DNA of 13,719 bases from positions 1 to 13,719 of the forward strand of contig CABQKA010000017.1 in NCBI GenBank assembly GCA_902464615.1, read 5' to 3'. Below, one piece after another: positions 1-7,529 of this stretch; the stretch's first letter is position 1; every line of letters begins with the position of its first letter. The DNA comes from an uncultured Prevotella sp. (lineage in GTDB: Bacteria > Bacteroidota > Bacteroidia > Bacteroidales > Bacteroidaceae). The position numbers and the translations under genes are program-made. The notes beneath the pieces were generated by a model. It did not search any database, had not been told where the DNA came from, and saw only the letters and a list, made by a program, of their open reading frames with translations.

Positions 1-71
1 TCGTGCCCCGATACGTCATGGCACACGTCGTCTACCGCCTCAACCTCGAACCAAAGAAAGGGAAAAAGTGA
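1..71 (+). CDS. 3' end of a convergent plus-strand gene (partial), possibly a beta-barrel protein
   Basis: A frame starting at base 3 is open from the window edge to a TGA at 69-71 and encodes 22 residues ending in HVVYRLNLEPKKGKK. The alternating aromatic/hydrophobic pattern followed by a short basic tail resembles the last strand of Bacteroidota outer-membrane beta-barrel proteins, but too little is visible to assign a family. It converges on the minus-strand operon ending at 265, and the hairpins between them fit two genes meeting tail to tail. Alternatively this may be chance open sequence. The call rests on the protein-like composition and the hairpins just downstream. Confidence 0.45.
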   Translation, partial: VPRYVMAHVVYRLNLEPKKGKK

Positions 72-93
72 CGCCCCGCCCAGCGCACGCACG

Positions 94-142
94 CCTTAGC
101 CCCGTTGACACACGGCTTAGCCCGCGACGCGCGGGGCTAAGG
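94..142. terminator. GC-rich hairpin(s) between convergent genes
   Basis: Bases 94-104 (CCTTAGCCCCG) are perfectly complementary to 132-142, giving an 11-bp stem. A competing hairpin pairs 116-126 with 130-141 with one bulged base, because CTTAGCCC occurs twice on the left side. No T tract follows on either strand, so this is at best an imperfect terminator for the plus-strand gene ending at 71 or a 3' stabilising structure. Position just after a stop codon supports a 3'-end role. Confidence 0.45.
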
Positions 143-158
143 GACGGCCGCCCGGCCA

Positions 159-211
159 TAAAAAAGCGCCTCCCTCCCGCCGCCGGACACGGTGACGGAA
201 AGGAGGCGCTT
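159..211 (-). terminator. Rho-independent terminator of the phosphosignalling operon
   Basis: On the minus strand a 10-bp perfect stem forms between 211-202 and 173-164 (AAGCGCCTCC paired with GGAGGCGCTT), with a loop of about 28 bases that can itself fold. The stem runs directly into a run of six T (165-160, minus-strand sense). It lies about 54 bases beyond the stop codon of the last operon gene (265). Stem plus U tract in the right orientation and place makes this a strong intrinsic terminator. Confidence 0.85.
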
Positions 212-216
212 CCCCG

Positions 217-250
217 CCCTGCCTGCCCCGGGACAGCCGGCGCGGCAGGG
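217..250. other. Small inverted repeat after the last operon stop codon
   Basis: CCCTGCC at 217-223 is complementary to 244-250, a 7-bp stem with a 20-base GC-rich loop. It lies between the stop codon at 265 and the U-tract terminator at 159-211. It may assist termination or protect the mRNA 3' end; in GC-rich sequence it could also arise by chance. Confidence 0.3.
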
Positions 251-264
251 ACGGAGGCCGAGGG

Positions 265-903
265 TCAGATGATGATGAATTTCTTATACTTCTCCTGGAT
301 GATGGTCAGTACGGCAAAGACGTCGCCACACTGCACCTTCAGATTGCCGGAGCGTTCCTTTTTCGTAGAAGGGTTCTTCTCCGCCTCGATGACCAGTTCG
401 CCGTCCTCGTTGCGGGAGTAGTTCACCCACTCGGGGGCTTCGACGACCTTCCAGTCGGTGTAGTTGCAGTTGACCTTCACCTTCTGGAAATCGCCACCTT
501 TACCCTTGAATTTCAAATAATTGACGGAAAGCGTGAGCGTCACCTTGCGCTCTTCCCTGCGCACGGTGTCTTCCTTTTCTTCCTCGTCTTCGCCGGCAGG
601 CTCTGTCTTCGGGTCTGCAGGCTGCTGTTTCTGTTTGGCCTTCCCGCGGCGGAGTTGGCTGATGATGTTGCGGCAAGCCTTAATCTGCTGGTCGCAGAGG
701 TCCTTCTTGGCCTTGGAGTCATAGCAGACCTTGGCTTTCTCGAACTGGGCGATGGCCTTGTTCTGCGCGCTGACGGTCATCGTCTGCTGGAGTTTCACGC
801 CGTTGGCAAAAAGCTGGTCGCACGAGGTCTGGGCCGCCGCACGGGGCGGCAGGACGCAGGACCAGGCTGCAAAGAGCAGCATGAAGGCAATGATTTTTCT
901 CAT
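265..903 (-). CDS. Secreted helical protein with C-terminal BACON-like domain
   Basis: This is the last gene of the operon, 212 residues. Residues 1-24 form a clear signal peptide (basic MRK, hydrophobic core, cleavage probably after AAA before Q25), so the product should be periplasmic or surface exposed. Residues 28-85 are helical and Cys-rich (C28, C60, C70, C77) with a TPR-like feel (AIAQFEKAKVCYDSKAKKD). Residues 86-118 are a charged, acidic linker. Residues about 121-206 match the BACON pattern: W151, W159, then RSGNLKV, then a final TIIQE strand. BACON domains are Bacteroidota beta-sandwich domains, often on surface or carbohydrate-linked proteins. It starts 19 bases after the kinase gene upstream and may be that kinase's outer partner. 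Ligand unknown. BACON call about 85% sure; partner role is inference. Confidence 0.85.
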   Translation of the reverse strand: MRKIIAFMLLFAAWSCVLPPRAAAQTSCDQLFANGVKLQQTMTVSAQNKAIAQFEKAKVCYDSKAKKDLCDQQIKACRNIISQLRRGKAKQKQQPADPKTEPAGEDEEEKEDTVRREERKVTLTLSVNYLKFKGKGGDFQKVKVNCNYTDWKVVEAPEWVNYSRNEDGELVIEAEKNPSTKKERSGNLKVQCGDVFAVLTIIQEKYKKFIII

Positions 904-922
904 ATCGGATTGATTTTAAGAT

Positions 923-2287
923 TTATGGTCGGTGGGTGACAGGAGCGGACGCCGGGAGGGAGAGGGCGGCCGTGTCCTGAAGCGCGGAGTCGATGGCGGC
1001 GACGCGCTGGGTGAACTCGCGGGCCACCATACGGTCGTCGGCAAAGAGCGCGGCCTTTTGGGCAAAGGAAGCCCGGGCCTCCCTCAACTTCCCGGCCAGG
1101 GTGTCGGTGCGGGCGTCGAGGTCCGCCAGTCCGGCCGGAAGGTCCACGTGCTGGGCCGTGTCGACGGCAGCCAGGGCGGCGCGGGCGTTGCGGTATCCGG
1201 CAAAGGCGGCCAGATAGGCGCGCTCGTAATACTCGTCGTGGCGGTCGCCCTCGCGCGCCTTCCGCTCGGCCGCGGCGGCATAGTCGGCGGCCACGGTGAG
1301 GAGGGAATCGTTGTAGCGGCGCGTCCGGTCGGCCTGTTCCTGGGCCTCGCGCGCCGCTTCCATGCGCCGCGAATTCAGCCAAAGGCCCGTGACGGCGCCG
1401 GCCAGGACGACGGCGGCCACGGCCAGGGGCCAGCGGTAGCGGCGGAAGAATCCCTTCTCGCCGTCAAAGCGAATGGTCTCGCCGCGGAGGGCGGCCGCGG
1501 CGTACTGCTCGAGGCGGGCAGCCGTGGGGCGCTCCCAGGGCTGGAGGCTGAGGCAGAGGGCTATGACCTTCTTGAGCTGGGCGGAATAGTCGCCTTTCAG
1601 TTCGGGCACCTCCGCCCCCTTCTTCTGGAGCAGTCCGCCGTCGTTGCCGAAAGGCGTATCGCCGGAAAGCATCTCAAAGGCCGTGGCGCCAAGGGAATAA
1701 ATGTCGCTGGCCATGATGGGCGTGTTGTCCTTGCCGAAACGCTCCGGGGCCATATAGGCCGTGGTCCCGGCGGAGACGAAGGCCGAGCTGAGGCTTTTGC
1801 GCAGCGTGGACTTCAGGTGGGTGCTGATGCCGAAATCGGTAATCATGAAGTCGCCGCTGTCGGCCTCCATGATGTTGTCGGGCTTAATGTCCTGGTGGAT
1901 GAGGGGCGGCTCCATGGCGTGGAGCCAGGCCAGGCCGCCGGCCACGTCGCGCAGGAGCCGCCAGGCGTCCTCCTCCGTGAAGCGGCCCACGCGGCCCATG
2001 ACGCTGCCACGGGCACAGTAGGGCAGGACGAGATAAGGCTTGCGCTCGCACGTGTCGTAGTGGAGCGGCTTGAGCAGGTTCTTGTGGTTGGCATTGACCA
2101 CGATGGAAAACTCTCGGGCAAAGACGTCCAGCCCATGATCGTCCAGCCCGGTGGCCGGGGCGTATATCTTCAGCGCCACTTCGACACCGGTCTTGGTGTC
2201 CTTGGCCTGCCACACTTCCGAGAAACTGCCGCGCCCGAGAAGGCGCTCCAGGAAATACCTCCCGTGAAAGAGATTGTTTTCTTCCAT
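923..2287 (-). CDS. Transmembrane Ser/Thr kinase with helical outer domain (HQD-type)
   Basis: Hanks-type kinase of 454 residues from the ATG at 2287. An upstream in-frame ATG at 2356 would add 23 residues read through a GC-rich hairpin, and MEENNLFHGRY aligns with the start of the sister kinase MDLHKGFLFHGRY, so 2287 is preferred. Kinase domain about residues 8-270: glycine loop GRGSFSEV (18-25), ATP lysine K40, candidate alpha-C glutamate E59, catalytic loop HQDIKPDN (131-138) with Q replacing the usual Arg, DFG 151-153, APE 180-182. One membrane helix about 287-304, then about 150 mainly helical, Ala-rich, charged residues probably in the periplasm. Catalytic residues are present, so it should be active. 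It is a paralogue of the YD-repeat kinase (shared HQDIKPDNI, SLGATA, GGLLQ). The outer helical part may sense an envelope signal or bind the secreted BACON protein encoded next; this is inference. Confidence 0.92.
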   Translation of the reverse strand: MEENNLFHGRYFLERLLGRGSFSEVWQAKDTKTGVEVALKIYAPATGLDDHGLDVFAREFSIVVNANHKNLLKPLHYDTCERKPYLVLPYCARGSVMGRVGRFTEEDAWRLLRDVAGGLAWLHAMEPPLIHQDIKPDNIMEADSGDFMITDFGISTHLKSTLRKSLSSAFVSAGTTAYMAPERFGKDNTPIMASDIYSLGATAFEMLSGDTPFGNDGGLLQKKGAEVPELKGDYSAQLKKVIALCLSLQPWERPTAARLEQYAAAALRGETIRFDGEKGFFRRYRWPLAVAAVVLAGAVTGLWLNSRRMEAAREAQEQADRTRRYNDSLLTVAADYAAAAERKAREGDRHDEYYERAYLAAFAGYRNARAALAAVDTAQHVDLPAGLADLDARTDTLAGKLREARASFAQKAALFADDRMVAREFTQRVAAIDSALQDTAALSLPASAPVTHRP

Positions 2288-2310
2288 ATCTGTGAAATCC
2301 CCGCGCATGC

Positions 2311-2348
2311 CCCGTCCCGCCTGCCGGAAAGGCAGCAGGCGGGACGGG
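2311..2348 (-). promoter_or_regulatory. Perfect 14-bp hairpin in the operon's largest gap
   Basis: Bases 2311-2324 (CCCGTCCCGCCTGC) are exactly complementary to 2335-2348, leaving a 10-base loop. An alternative inner hairpin CTGCC/GGCAG (2321-2325 with 2331-2335) is possible. It fills most of the 81-base gap between the small secreted protein gene (stop 2369) and the kinase start (2287). No T tract follows on the minus strand, so it is not a classic terminator. It could be an attenuator, an RNase-protecting structure or a processing point setting expression of the last two genes. Confidence 0.6.
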
Positions 2349-2368
2349 AGAGCCATGCCGGGCGTCGT

Positions 2369-2836
2369 TTACTTGTTTTCGTTATAAAAATCCATCACCG
2401 ACTCGTAGATGACATCCAGACAGTTCATGTAGTTGTAGAAGGTGTATTTGAAATCCTCTACGGAATGGCTGTAGATTTCTACGGCGAAGGAGACGGTCGA
2501 CTTGTTGACAATGGCCTTGGCGCAGCGCGTGGTGCGGTTGCCCTCGTTGGCGGCGAGGGTAAAGATGGCCCGCTGGTCGTCGGAAATGCTGAAGCCGGCC
2601 CGGTGAAGTTCCAGATATACGCCGGAACTGCCACCGAAAGAAAACCAGTAAAGCTCCCCTTCCTTTTTGAACACCAGGTCGTCCTCCTCATCTATCGACG
2701 GGGAAAATCCCTCTTCGCGGAGGAACTGCATGACAGAGGCCCTGAAACTTTTCTGCTCGGGGGTGAGGTCGTCCGCGCGGACTTGAGCGGCCAAGACGAG
2801 CGACAACACCAGCAATAAATACTTTAACACTTTCAT
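2369..2836 (-). CDS. Small secreted protein, possibly YbjN-like fold
   Basis: 155 residues beginning with a signal peptide of about 21 residues (MKVLKYLLLVLSLVLAA, cleavage probably after VRA), so exported. The mature part has an N-terminal helix (TPEQKSFRASVMQFLREEG), a run of beta strands (DLVFKKEGELYWFSF, GVYLELHRAGF, VSFAVEIYS) and a final aromatic-rich helix. This helix-strands-helix order is reminiscent of YbjN / type III chaperone-like folds, but I cannot assign a family with confidence. Its start lies 24 bases after the stop of the giant YD-repeat kinase, so the two are probably co-translated and may interact in the periplasm. Function not recognised; the fold resemblance is tentative. 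Confidence 0.8.
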   Translation of the reverse strand: MKVLKYLLLVLSLVLAAQVRADDLTPEQKSFRASVMQFLREEGFSPSIDEEDDLVFKKEGELYWFSFGGSSGVYLELHRAGFSISDDQRAIFTLAANEGNRTTRCAKAIVNKSTVSFAVEIYSHSVEDFKYTFYNYMNCLDVIYESVMDFYNENK

Positions 2837-2860
2837 ATCGGTTCTGTTATGTGATGAAAT

Positions 2861-5800
2861 TCAGACGGAGCCGACCATGCGGTTGGCCTTGTCGGTAATG
2901 CGGAAGTAAAGCGGCACGGAACCGGGCAGGCCCAAAGTCTCGCGCAAGGCGGGGCGGACATTGTTGCGGATGTTCTGCCGGAACTCTTCGAAGCTGGCCT
3001 CGTCAAGATTGTACTTGGAGACTTCGGTCATCTGGAGCGTGACGGTGACACTGCGCCCGTCGGTCGTGACGGAGCGGACGTAGAGTCCGGACATCACTTG
3101 CGTGGGACACTCGCTGTTGGCCTGGTAGACCATGCTCTGCCAGTCGGCCGAAGCCGGGCGGCTGGCGGGCTGCGCGGGTGCGCTGCCTCCGGTCACACTG
3201 AGTTCGCCCCACTGGGCCGCGGCCTTGTTGTAGGGCTGCGTGGCGAGGAGGCGTCCCGCGGCGTTGTAGTAGCGGCGCGACTCGGGCGTCCCGCTGTCGT
3301 CGTAGCTTGTGGTCACGCTCTGGAAGCCCGCCTGGCAGTCCACAGGCCGGCCCGAAGCGTCGAAATAGGCCACCTTGGTCTGCTGCTTGAGGTTGTTGTA
3401 AGTGTACTTCTCCAGATGCACGTTGTAGCTGGTCGCCGGGCGTTGCTGCGTGTCGAAGTAGGAGAGGGAAACGAGGTTGCCGCGCCGGTCATACTCGCAC
3501 TTCACCTTGTGGTAGCCGTCGGCGCAGGTCATGGGCTGCTCCTTGGCATCGTAATAGGCCTCCCACATCCTTTGCGAACGGGCGTTGTACTCGCGCTTGA
3601 GGATGGCCCAGCCGGTCTGGGGGTTGATGACGTAATTGCCATGCCCGTCCTGCGCGGCAATGAATATCATGTTGTTGAGCTTATCGTAGCGGCAGATGCC
3701 GACAGGCACCATCTGGCTGAGAGGCGTCGGCTTTCCGTCCACGCCGAAGAAGCTCTGCTTGACGACGTTGCCGAAGGCGTCATACTCGTAGGTGGACGAC
3801 GCCCAGCCCTCTTTGCTCCGTACGGGCTGTTGTCCGTCCGTGCCGAAATAAGCGCTCTTGACGCGGTTGCCCTTGGCGTCGTACTCGTTCTTGACGACAG
3901 CCACGCCCTCGTTCACGGTCAGGGTGAGGCGGCCGTCCGTGCCGTAGTAGCGCGTCTCGACGAGCTGGTTGCTGGCGTCGTAGCGGCGCTCTTCCTTGTA
4001 GACGCCGTTATAGTTGTCGTCGGGCTGCCCCGCGGCGTTATAGTAGCTGGTCTCGGTGCAGTTGTCGAACTGGTCGTACTTGTAACGGCTTTCCAGCAGG
4101 TTCGGGGCCAGGCGGCCGTCGGGCCCTATGGGCCGGTCGGAGACAACGTTGCCGCGCTCGTCGCAGCGGTAGTCCGTCCCGACGCGGCCGTCCACCATCA
4201 TGAGCTGGCCGCGCAGGCCGTAGTAGCGGTTCGACTTCAGGAAGCCGCGCTCGTCGTAGGCGTAGGTCACCTTGGCGTAGCCCACGTTGTTGAGACACAG
4301 CTTCCCGTTGGCGTCGAAGAAGGTGCGCTCCGTCTCGTTGCCGCGGTTGTCATACTTGATGTCCCATCCGGCCACGTCTTCGTTGCTGTGCACCAGCTTT
4401 TCCCCTGCCGGGTCGTAGAAGGCCACCTGCGTCACCATGCCTCGCGTGTTGTACTTGCGGCGCAAGCGGCAGACGTTGTTGTAATCGTAGGCCGGCTGCA
4501 AGTCCGTGCCGAGATAGACGACCTCGGTCAGCATGCCGCGCTCGTCGTAGGCGTAGCGCAAGCCTGCGTAGCCTTCTGCGGTGAGGCAGGGCTTGCGGTC
4601 GGCGCCGTAGTAGGCTACGGCCACCTGCTGACCCTGTTCGTCGTACTGGGCGGTCAGGCCTGCGTAAAGGTCGTTCGCCACGTACAGCCCGCCGTCGAGC
4701 CCGTAGGTCCACATTTCGAGCAGGTTGCCGCGCTCGTCGTTTTTGAGGGAGAGGCGGCTGCCCTGGCCGGGCGACTCGCACGGCTTGCCGTCCGCGTCGA
4801 AAAAGGTCTGCTCGATAAAGAATCCGTTTTCGTCGCACTTGGCGTTGTAGCCCGCACACCCGGCCGAAGCCACGTAGAACGGTTGCCCGTCCACGCCAAG
4901 GTAAGTGGCGCGGGTGATGAAGCCGTCCTCGTCGTAGACGTAGCGGATGCCGGCCACGCCGTTCTTCTTGGGCAGCATGAGCTTGCGGTCCGGGCCTTTG
5001 TGGTAGGCTTCGACGACGTTCCCGTACTTGTCGTACTCCATCTCGAAAATGCTTACGCCGTCGTGGTCGTCATAGGATGGTTTGCCTTCCACGGTATAGT
5101 ATTCGGCCCGCACCCAGTTCCCGTCGTCGTCGTAGAAGAACTTTTTGATGCCCAAGCCCCACTTGGTGGCTTTCGCCTTGCCGTCCTGGCCCACGTAGCG
5201 GATTTCGCTCACGCGGCCCTGGTCGTCGTAGGTCATGTTGCGGCCGTAGATGTTGTTCTCGTCGCCTACGGGCGAGTTGCCCACCGTGGCGAAGCGGATG
5301 GAGGTGGCGTGTCCCTCGCCGTCGTATTCCACGAGCCAGCGGGTGATGCTGCCTTTCTGTGCGAAGTCGTCCTCGAGTATGCGGCCGTAGCCCACGGTCT
5401 GGTTGGGCAGGACGCGCTCCGTGTTGTTGCGGTCGTCATACTGGAAAGTGACGGCGCTGAGGTTCTCGTTGTAGCTCTTCACGTAGAGCACGCGGTCGTT
5501 GTGGTCCATCACCTTGATGCGGCTCACTTTCCCGTCGGACGTGTACTGTATGGACTGGTTGATGGGGCGGTCGCTGCGTTCCGACTCCCCGTCGGCTATC
5601 ACCTTGTCCCGGCTGTTGACGTGGGCGACGCGGCGCACCTTGCCGCGCACGTACTCAAAGCGGTAGAGGCGGTGCATGTGGCGGGCGTCCCAGGCCTGCA
5701 CGCGGCCCACGCCCTGCGGCACGCCCCAGCACTCGGTGTAGTCCTTGTAGTAGCGCACCTTCGTGCGGTTATAGTCCCAGAGGAAGATGCCCAGGCACAT

Positions 5801-6661
5801 CAGCACCGAAGCCACGGCCGTGGCCACAACGGCAATGAGCGTGCGGTTGGAGCGGCGCTCCCATGCGCCCGTTTCCCAGAACAGTTCTATCTTCTGCCGT
5901 ATCTCGCTGGCCGTGATGCGCCGCTCGGGGTCCTCCGCGAGGCAGGCGAGGATGATGCCTTTCACCTCGGGCGAGAGGCTGGCGGGCAGTTCGGGCAGCG
6001 GTTCACCTTCGGCCTGGAGCAGGCCGCCGTGCTCGCCGTAGGGCGGGTTGCCGGTCAGCAGTTCCACCGCCGTGGCGCCGAGCGACCACACGTCGCTGGC
6101 CTTTCCCGTCGTCCCCTTGAAGCGTTCGGGGGCCATGTAGGCCCGCGTCCCGCCCGAAGCCGCCGCGCCGGCCTCGCCGCCCGTGCTGGCCACGCTGATG
6201 CCGAAGTCGGTCACGAGGAAGTTGCAGTTGTCGTCGAGCAGGATGTTGTCGGGCTTGATGTCCTGATGGATGATGTCGTGGTCGTGCAGGTATTCCAGGC
6301 CGGCGGCCACGTCGTGCAGGAACTTGACGACGTCCTGCTCGTCGGCGCGCCCCGCCATGCTGCTGCACGAGCCGTTCTCGCAATACTGCATCACCAGGTA
6401 GGGCTGGCCCTGGAAGATGTCGTAGCCCGTCGGGGGCAGCAGGTTGGAATGCTTCATGTTGTAGACGGTCGTGAACTCCCGCTCGAAGTTCTGCAACCCG
6501 TAGGAGTCCATCGTGGCGTGCTGGGAGAAGATTTTCAGGGCCACCACCAGCTGGTTGGCCTTCGTGTCTTTCGCCTTCCACACCTCGGCCGACGCGCCGC
6601 AACCCAGCAGTTCCACCAACTGGTAGCGGCCGTGAAAAAGGAAGCCTTTATGTAAGTCCAT
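2861..6661 (-). CDS. Giant transmembrane Ser/Thr kinase with YD-like repeat ectodomain
   Basis: 1266 residues. The kinase domain is about 11-262: glycine loop GCGASAEV (20-27), lysine K43, candidate alpha-C glutamate in the NFEREF segment (58-63), catalytic loop HQDIKPDN (132-139) with Q in place of Arg, DFG 153-155, MAPERF (176-181). One membrane helix about 273-295, with basic residues (WERRSNR) before it, keeping the kinase in the cytoplasm and the rest outside. Weak YD-like units begin near 337, and a regular array runs from Y446 to about 1144, consensus YDERGNVVEATYYGxDGKP with a 32-residue period. A separate globular domain (about 1165-1266, with an NSECP motif) ends the protein. YD repeats usually form beta-rich surfaces in RHS/Tc-type proteins; here they are probably a sensor or binding surface attached to a kinase. 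No C-terminal RHS core or toxin signature is seen. Start chosen by alignment with the sister kinase and the 12-base gap to the upstream gene. Confidence 0.93.
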   Translation of the reverse strand: MDLHKGFLFHGRYQLVELLGCGASAEVWKAKDTKANQLVVALKIFSQHATMDSYGLQNFEREFTTVYNMKHSNLLPPTGYDIFQGQPYLVMQYCENGSCSSMAGRADEQDVVKFLHDVAAGLEYLHDHDIIHQDIKPDNILLDDNCNFLVTDFGISVASTGGEAGAAASGGTRAYMAPERFKGTTGKASDVWSLGATAVELLTGNPPYGEHGGLLQAEGEPLPELPASLSPEVKGIILACLAEDPERRITASEIRQKIELFWETGAWERRSNRTLIAVVATAVASVLMCLGIFLWDYNRTKVRYYKDYTECWGVPQGVGRVQAWDARHMHRLYRFEYVRGKVRRVAHVNSRDKVIADGESERSDRPINQSIQYTSDGKVSRIKVMDHNDRVLYVKSYNENLSAVTFQYDDRNNTERVLPNQTVGYGRILEDDFAQKGSITRWLVEYDGEGHATSIRFATVGNSPVGDENNIYGRNMTYDDQGRVSEIRYVGQDGKAKATKWGLGIKKFFYDDDGNWVRAEYYTVEGKPSYDDHDGVSIFEMEYDKYGNVVEAYHKGPDRKLMLPKKNGVAGIRYVYDEDGFITRATYLGVDGQPFYVASAGCAGYNAKCDENGFFIEQTFFDADGKPCESPGQGSRLSLKNDERGNLLEMWTYGLDGGLYVANDLYAGLTAQYDEQGQQVAVAYYGADRKPCLTAEGYAGLRYAYDERGMLTEVVYLGTDLQPAYDYNNVCRLRRKYNTRGMVTQVAFYDPAGEKLVHSNEDVAGWDIKYDNRGNETERTFFDANGKLCLNNVGYAKVTYAYDERGFLKSNRYYGLRGQLMMVDGRVGTDYRCDERGNVVSDRPIGPDGRLAPNLLESRYKYDQFDNCTETSYYNAAGQPDDNYNGVYKEERRYDASNQLVETRYYGTDGRLTLTVNEGVAVVKNEYDAKGNRVKSAYFGTDGQQPVRSKEGWASSTYEYDAFGNVVKQSFFGVDGKPTPLSQMVPVGICRYDKLNNMIFIAAQDGHGNYVINPQTGWAILKREYNARSQRMWEAYYDAKEQPMTCADGYHKVKCEYDRRGNLVSLSYFDTQQRPATSYNVHLEKYTYNNLKQQTKVAYFDASGRPVDCQAGFQSVTTSYDDSGTPESRRYYNAAGRLLATQPYNKAAAQWGELSVTGGSAPAQPASRPASADWQSMVYQANSECPTQVMSGLYVRSVTTDGRSVTVTLQMTEVSKYNLDEASFEEFRQNIRNNVRPALRETLGLPGSVPLYFRITDKANRMVGSV
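3230..5326 (-). repeat. About 22 tandem 96-bp units encoding 32-residue YD-like repeats
   Basis: Unit-start tyrosines map to residue 446 (base 5326), 478 (5230) and 1120 (3304). Between residues 478 and 1120 there are 20 intervals averaging 32.1 residues, so the spacing is very regular. Units are diverged in protein sequence, but stretches of DNA recur, for example GCCGCGCTCGTCGTAGGCGTAG near 4245 and 4530 (plus-strand sense). Divergence shows the array is old and selected as protein, although the recurring blocks could still allow recombination that changes copy number. Three weaker, irregular units precede it (about Y337, Y373, Y408). Confidence 0.85.
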
Positions 6662-6673
6662 GTGAAGCGCTTT

Positions 6674-7468
6674 TTAGAACATTGACAGGATGAAATACAA
6701 AGCCAGGGCCGAACAGAGGAGGCCGACGAGGAACACCACGAGCCCCACGATGGCCCAGACGCGCTGCGCGCGGCGGTATTGGTCGAAATCGCGGTATTTG
6801 CCGCACGTCCAGGCTATGCGCGAGCCGTTCAGGCCGAGGTAGACCATCAGTGCCAGCGAGCACACCTGCCCCACGTAGGGGATGAACATGGCCAGCAGGA
6901 TGAACAGCGGCCAGTACGTGCGGTGGCACACGGCCCATATCCAGGTGCAGAAGAAGGCGCCCCAGTTCCACCGCCGCGTGGCGGCGTCGATTTCGGCCTG
7001 CGAGTATGACGCGGGGCGCGGCGCGGCGGGCTGTGGCGGCGTCGCGGGCGGCACGCCTCCGCCCGGTTGCGGCACGTACTGGTCCGTCTTGCGCCCCCCG
7101 CGCGGGGGCGGCGGGGCCGGCTGCCCGAGGGGTTGCGTCTTCTGCACCGTCTTCCGGAATGCCTCCCCGCCGACGACCGGGCGCTCCACCGTGGGCCGCG
7201 CCACGTGGGGGAAGAAGCGCGTTATCTCCGTCCACGACAACTCATAGCTCCCGGCCAGCAGGATGCGGTCGCCGGGATAGACGGCCACGTTGCCGTTGTG
7301 CAGGCGCTGCCCGTTGATGAGAGTCCCGTTGGAACTATGGTCGTAAAACTGCAGGACGCCGCCGCGAAGCTCGATGTCCGCATGTTCGTTGCTCACCGTG
7401 TCCCAACGGCCGTCCACGCGGATGTCGCAACGGGGATCCCGCCCGATAGTGATGATGGTCTTGCTCAT
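6674..7468 (-). CDS. FHA-domain membrane protein with proline-rich linker
   Basis: 264 residues. An FHA domain occupies about 1-85, with the key positions GRDPRCDI (9-16), SNEH (26-29), and SSNGT plus ING (45-53). FHA domains bind phosphothreonine peptides, and the residues that usually do so are intact. Residues about 90-157 form a Pro/Gly/Arg-rich linker. The C-terminal part starts with WNWGAFFCTWIWAV (167-180), typical of small DUF2628-like membrane domains, with helices about 184-211 and 237-262. The FHA domain is thus tethered to the inner face of the membrane, where it could recruit phosphorylated kinase, phosphatase or partner. It sits 61 bases after the PP2C gene and 12 bases before the giant kinase gene. 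Membrane family name is a resemblance only. Confidence 0.88.
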   Translation of the reverse strand: MSKTIITIGRDPRCDIRVDGRWDTVSNEHADIELRGGVLQFYDHSSNGTLINGQRLHNGNVAVYPGDRILLAGSYELSWTEITRFFPHVARPTVERPVVGGEAFRKTVQKTQPLGQPAPPPPRGGRKTDQYVPQPGGGVPPATPPQPAAPRPASYSQAEIDAATRRWNWGAFFCTWIWAVCHRTYWPLFILLAMFIPYVGQVCSLALMVYLGLNGSRIAWTCGKYRDFDQYRRAQRVWAIVGLVVFLVGLLCSALALYFILSMF

Positions 7469-7529
7469 GTGCTTGATTTTTTGGATGGTTTGCTATGGTT
7501 GACTCCCGCCTCGGGGAGGGGAGGGCCTG

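Noticed and set aside
932..2818. 628-codon plus-strand open frame crossing two minus-strand genes
   Set aside because: Low-complexity Gly/Val/Arg/His-rich translation, antisense to a clear kinase and a signal-peptide protein; composition artefact.
2861..3400. RHS toxin C-terminus on the YD-repeat protein
   Set aside because: No RHS core motif, no polymorphic toxin tail and no immunity-like gene; the C-terminal domain has ordinary composition and the next gene encodes an exported protein.
3230..5326. CRISPR array suggested by regular repeats
   Set aside because: Units are coding, 96 bp, diverged and in frame; the regularity is at protein level.
3098..6655. 1185-codon plus-strand open frame opposite the YD-repeat kinase
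   Set aside because: Shadow of the GC-rich minus-strand gene: translation is Val/Ala/His/Leu-rich with no recognisable domain, while the opposite strand encodes clear kinase and repeat motifs.
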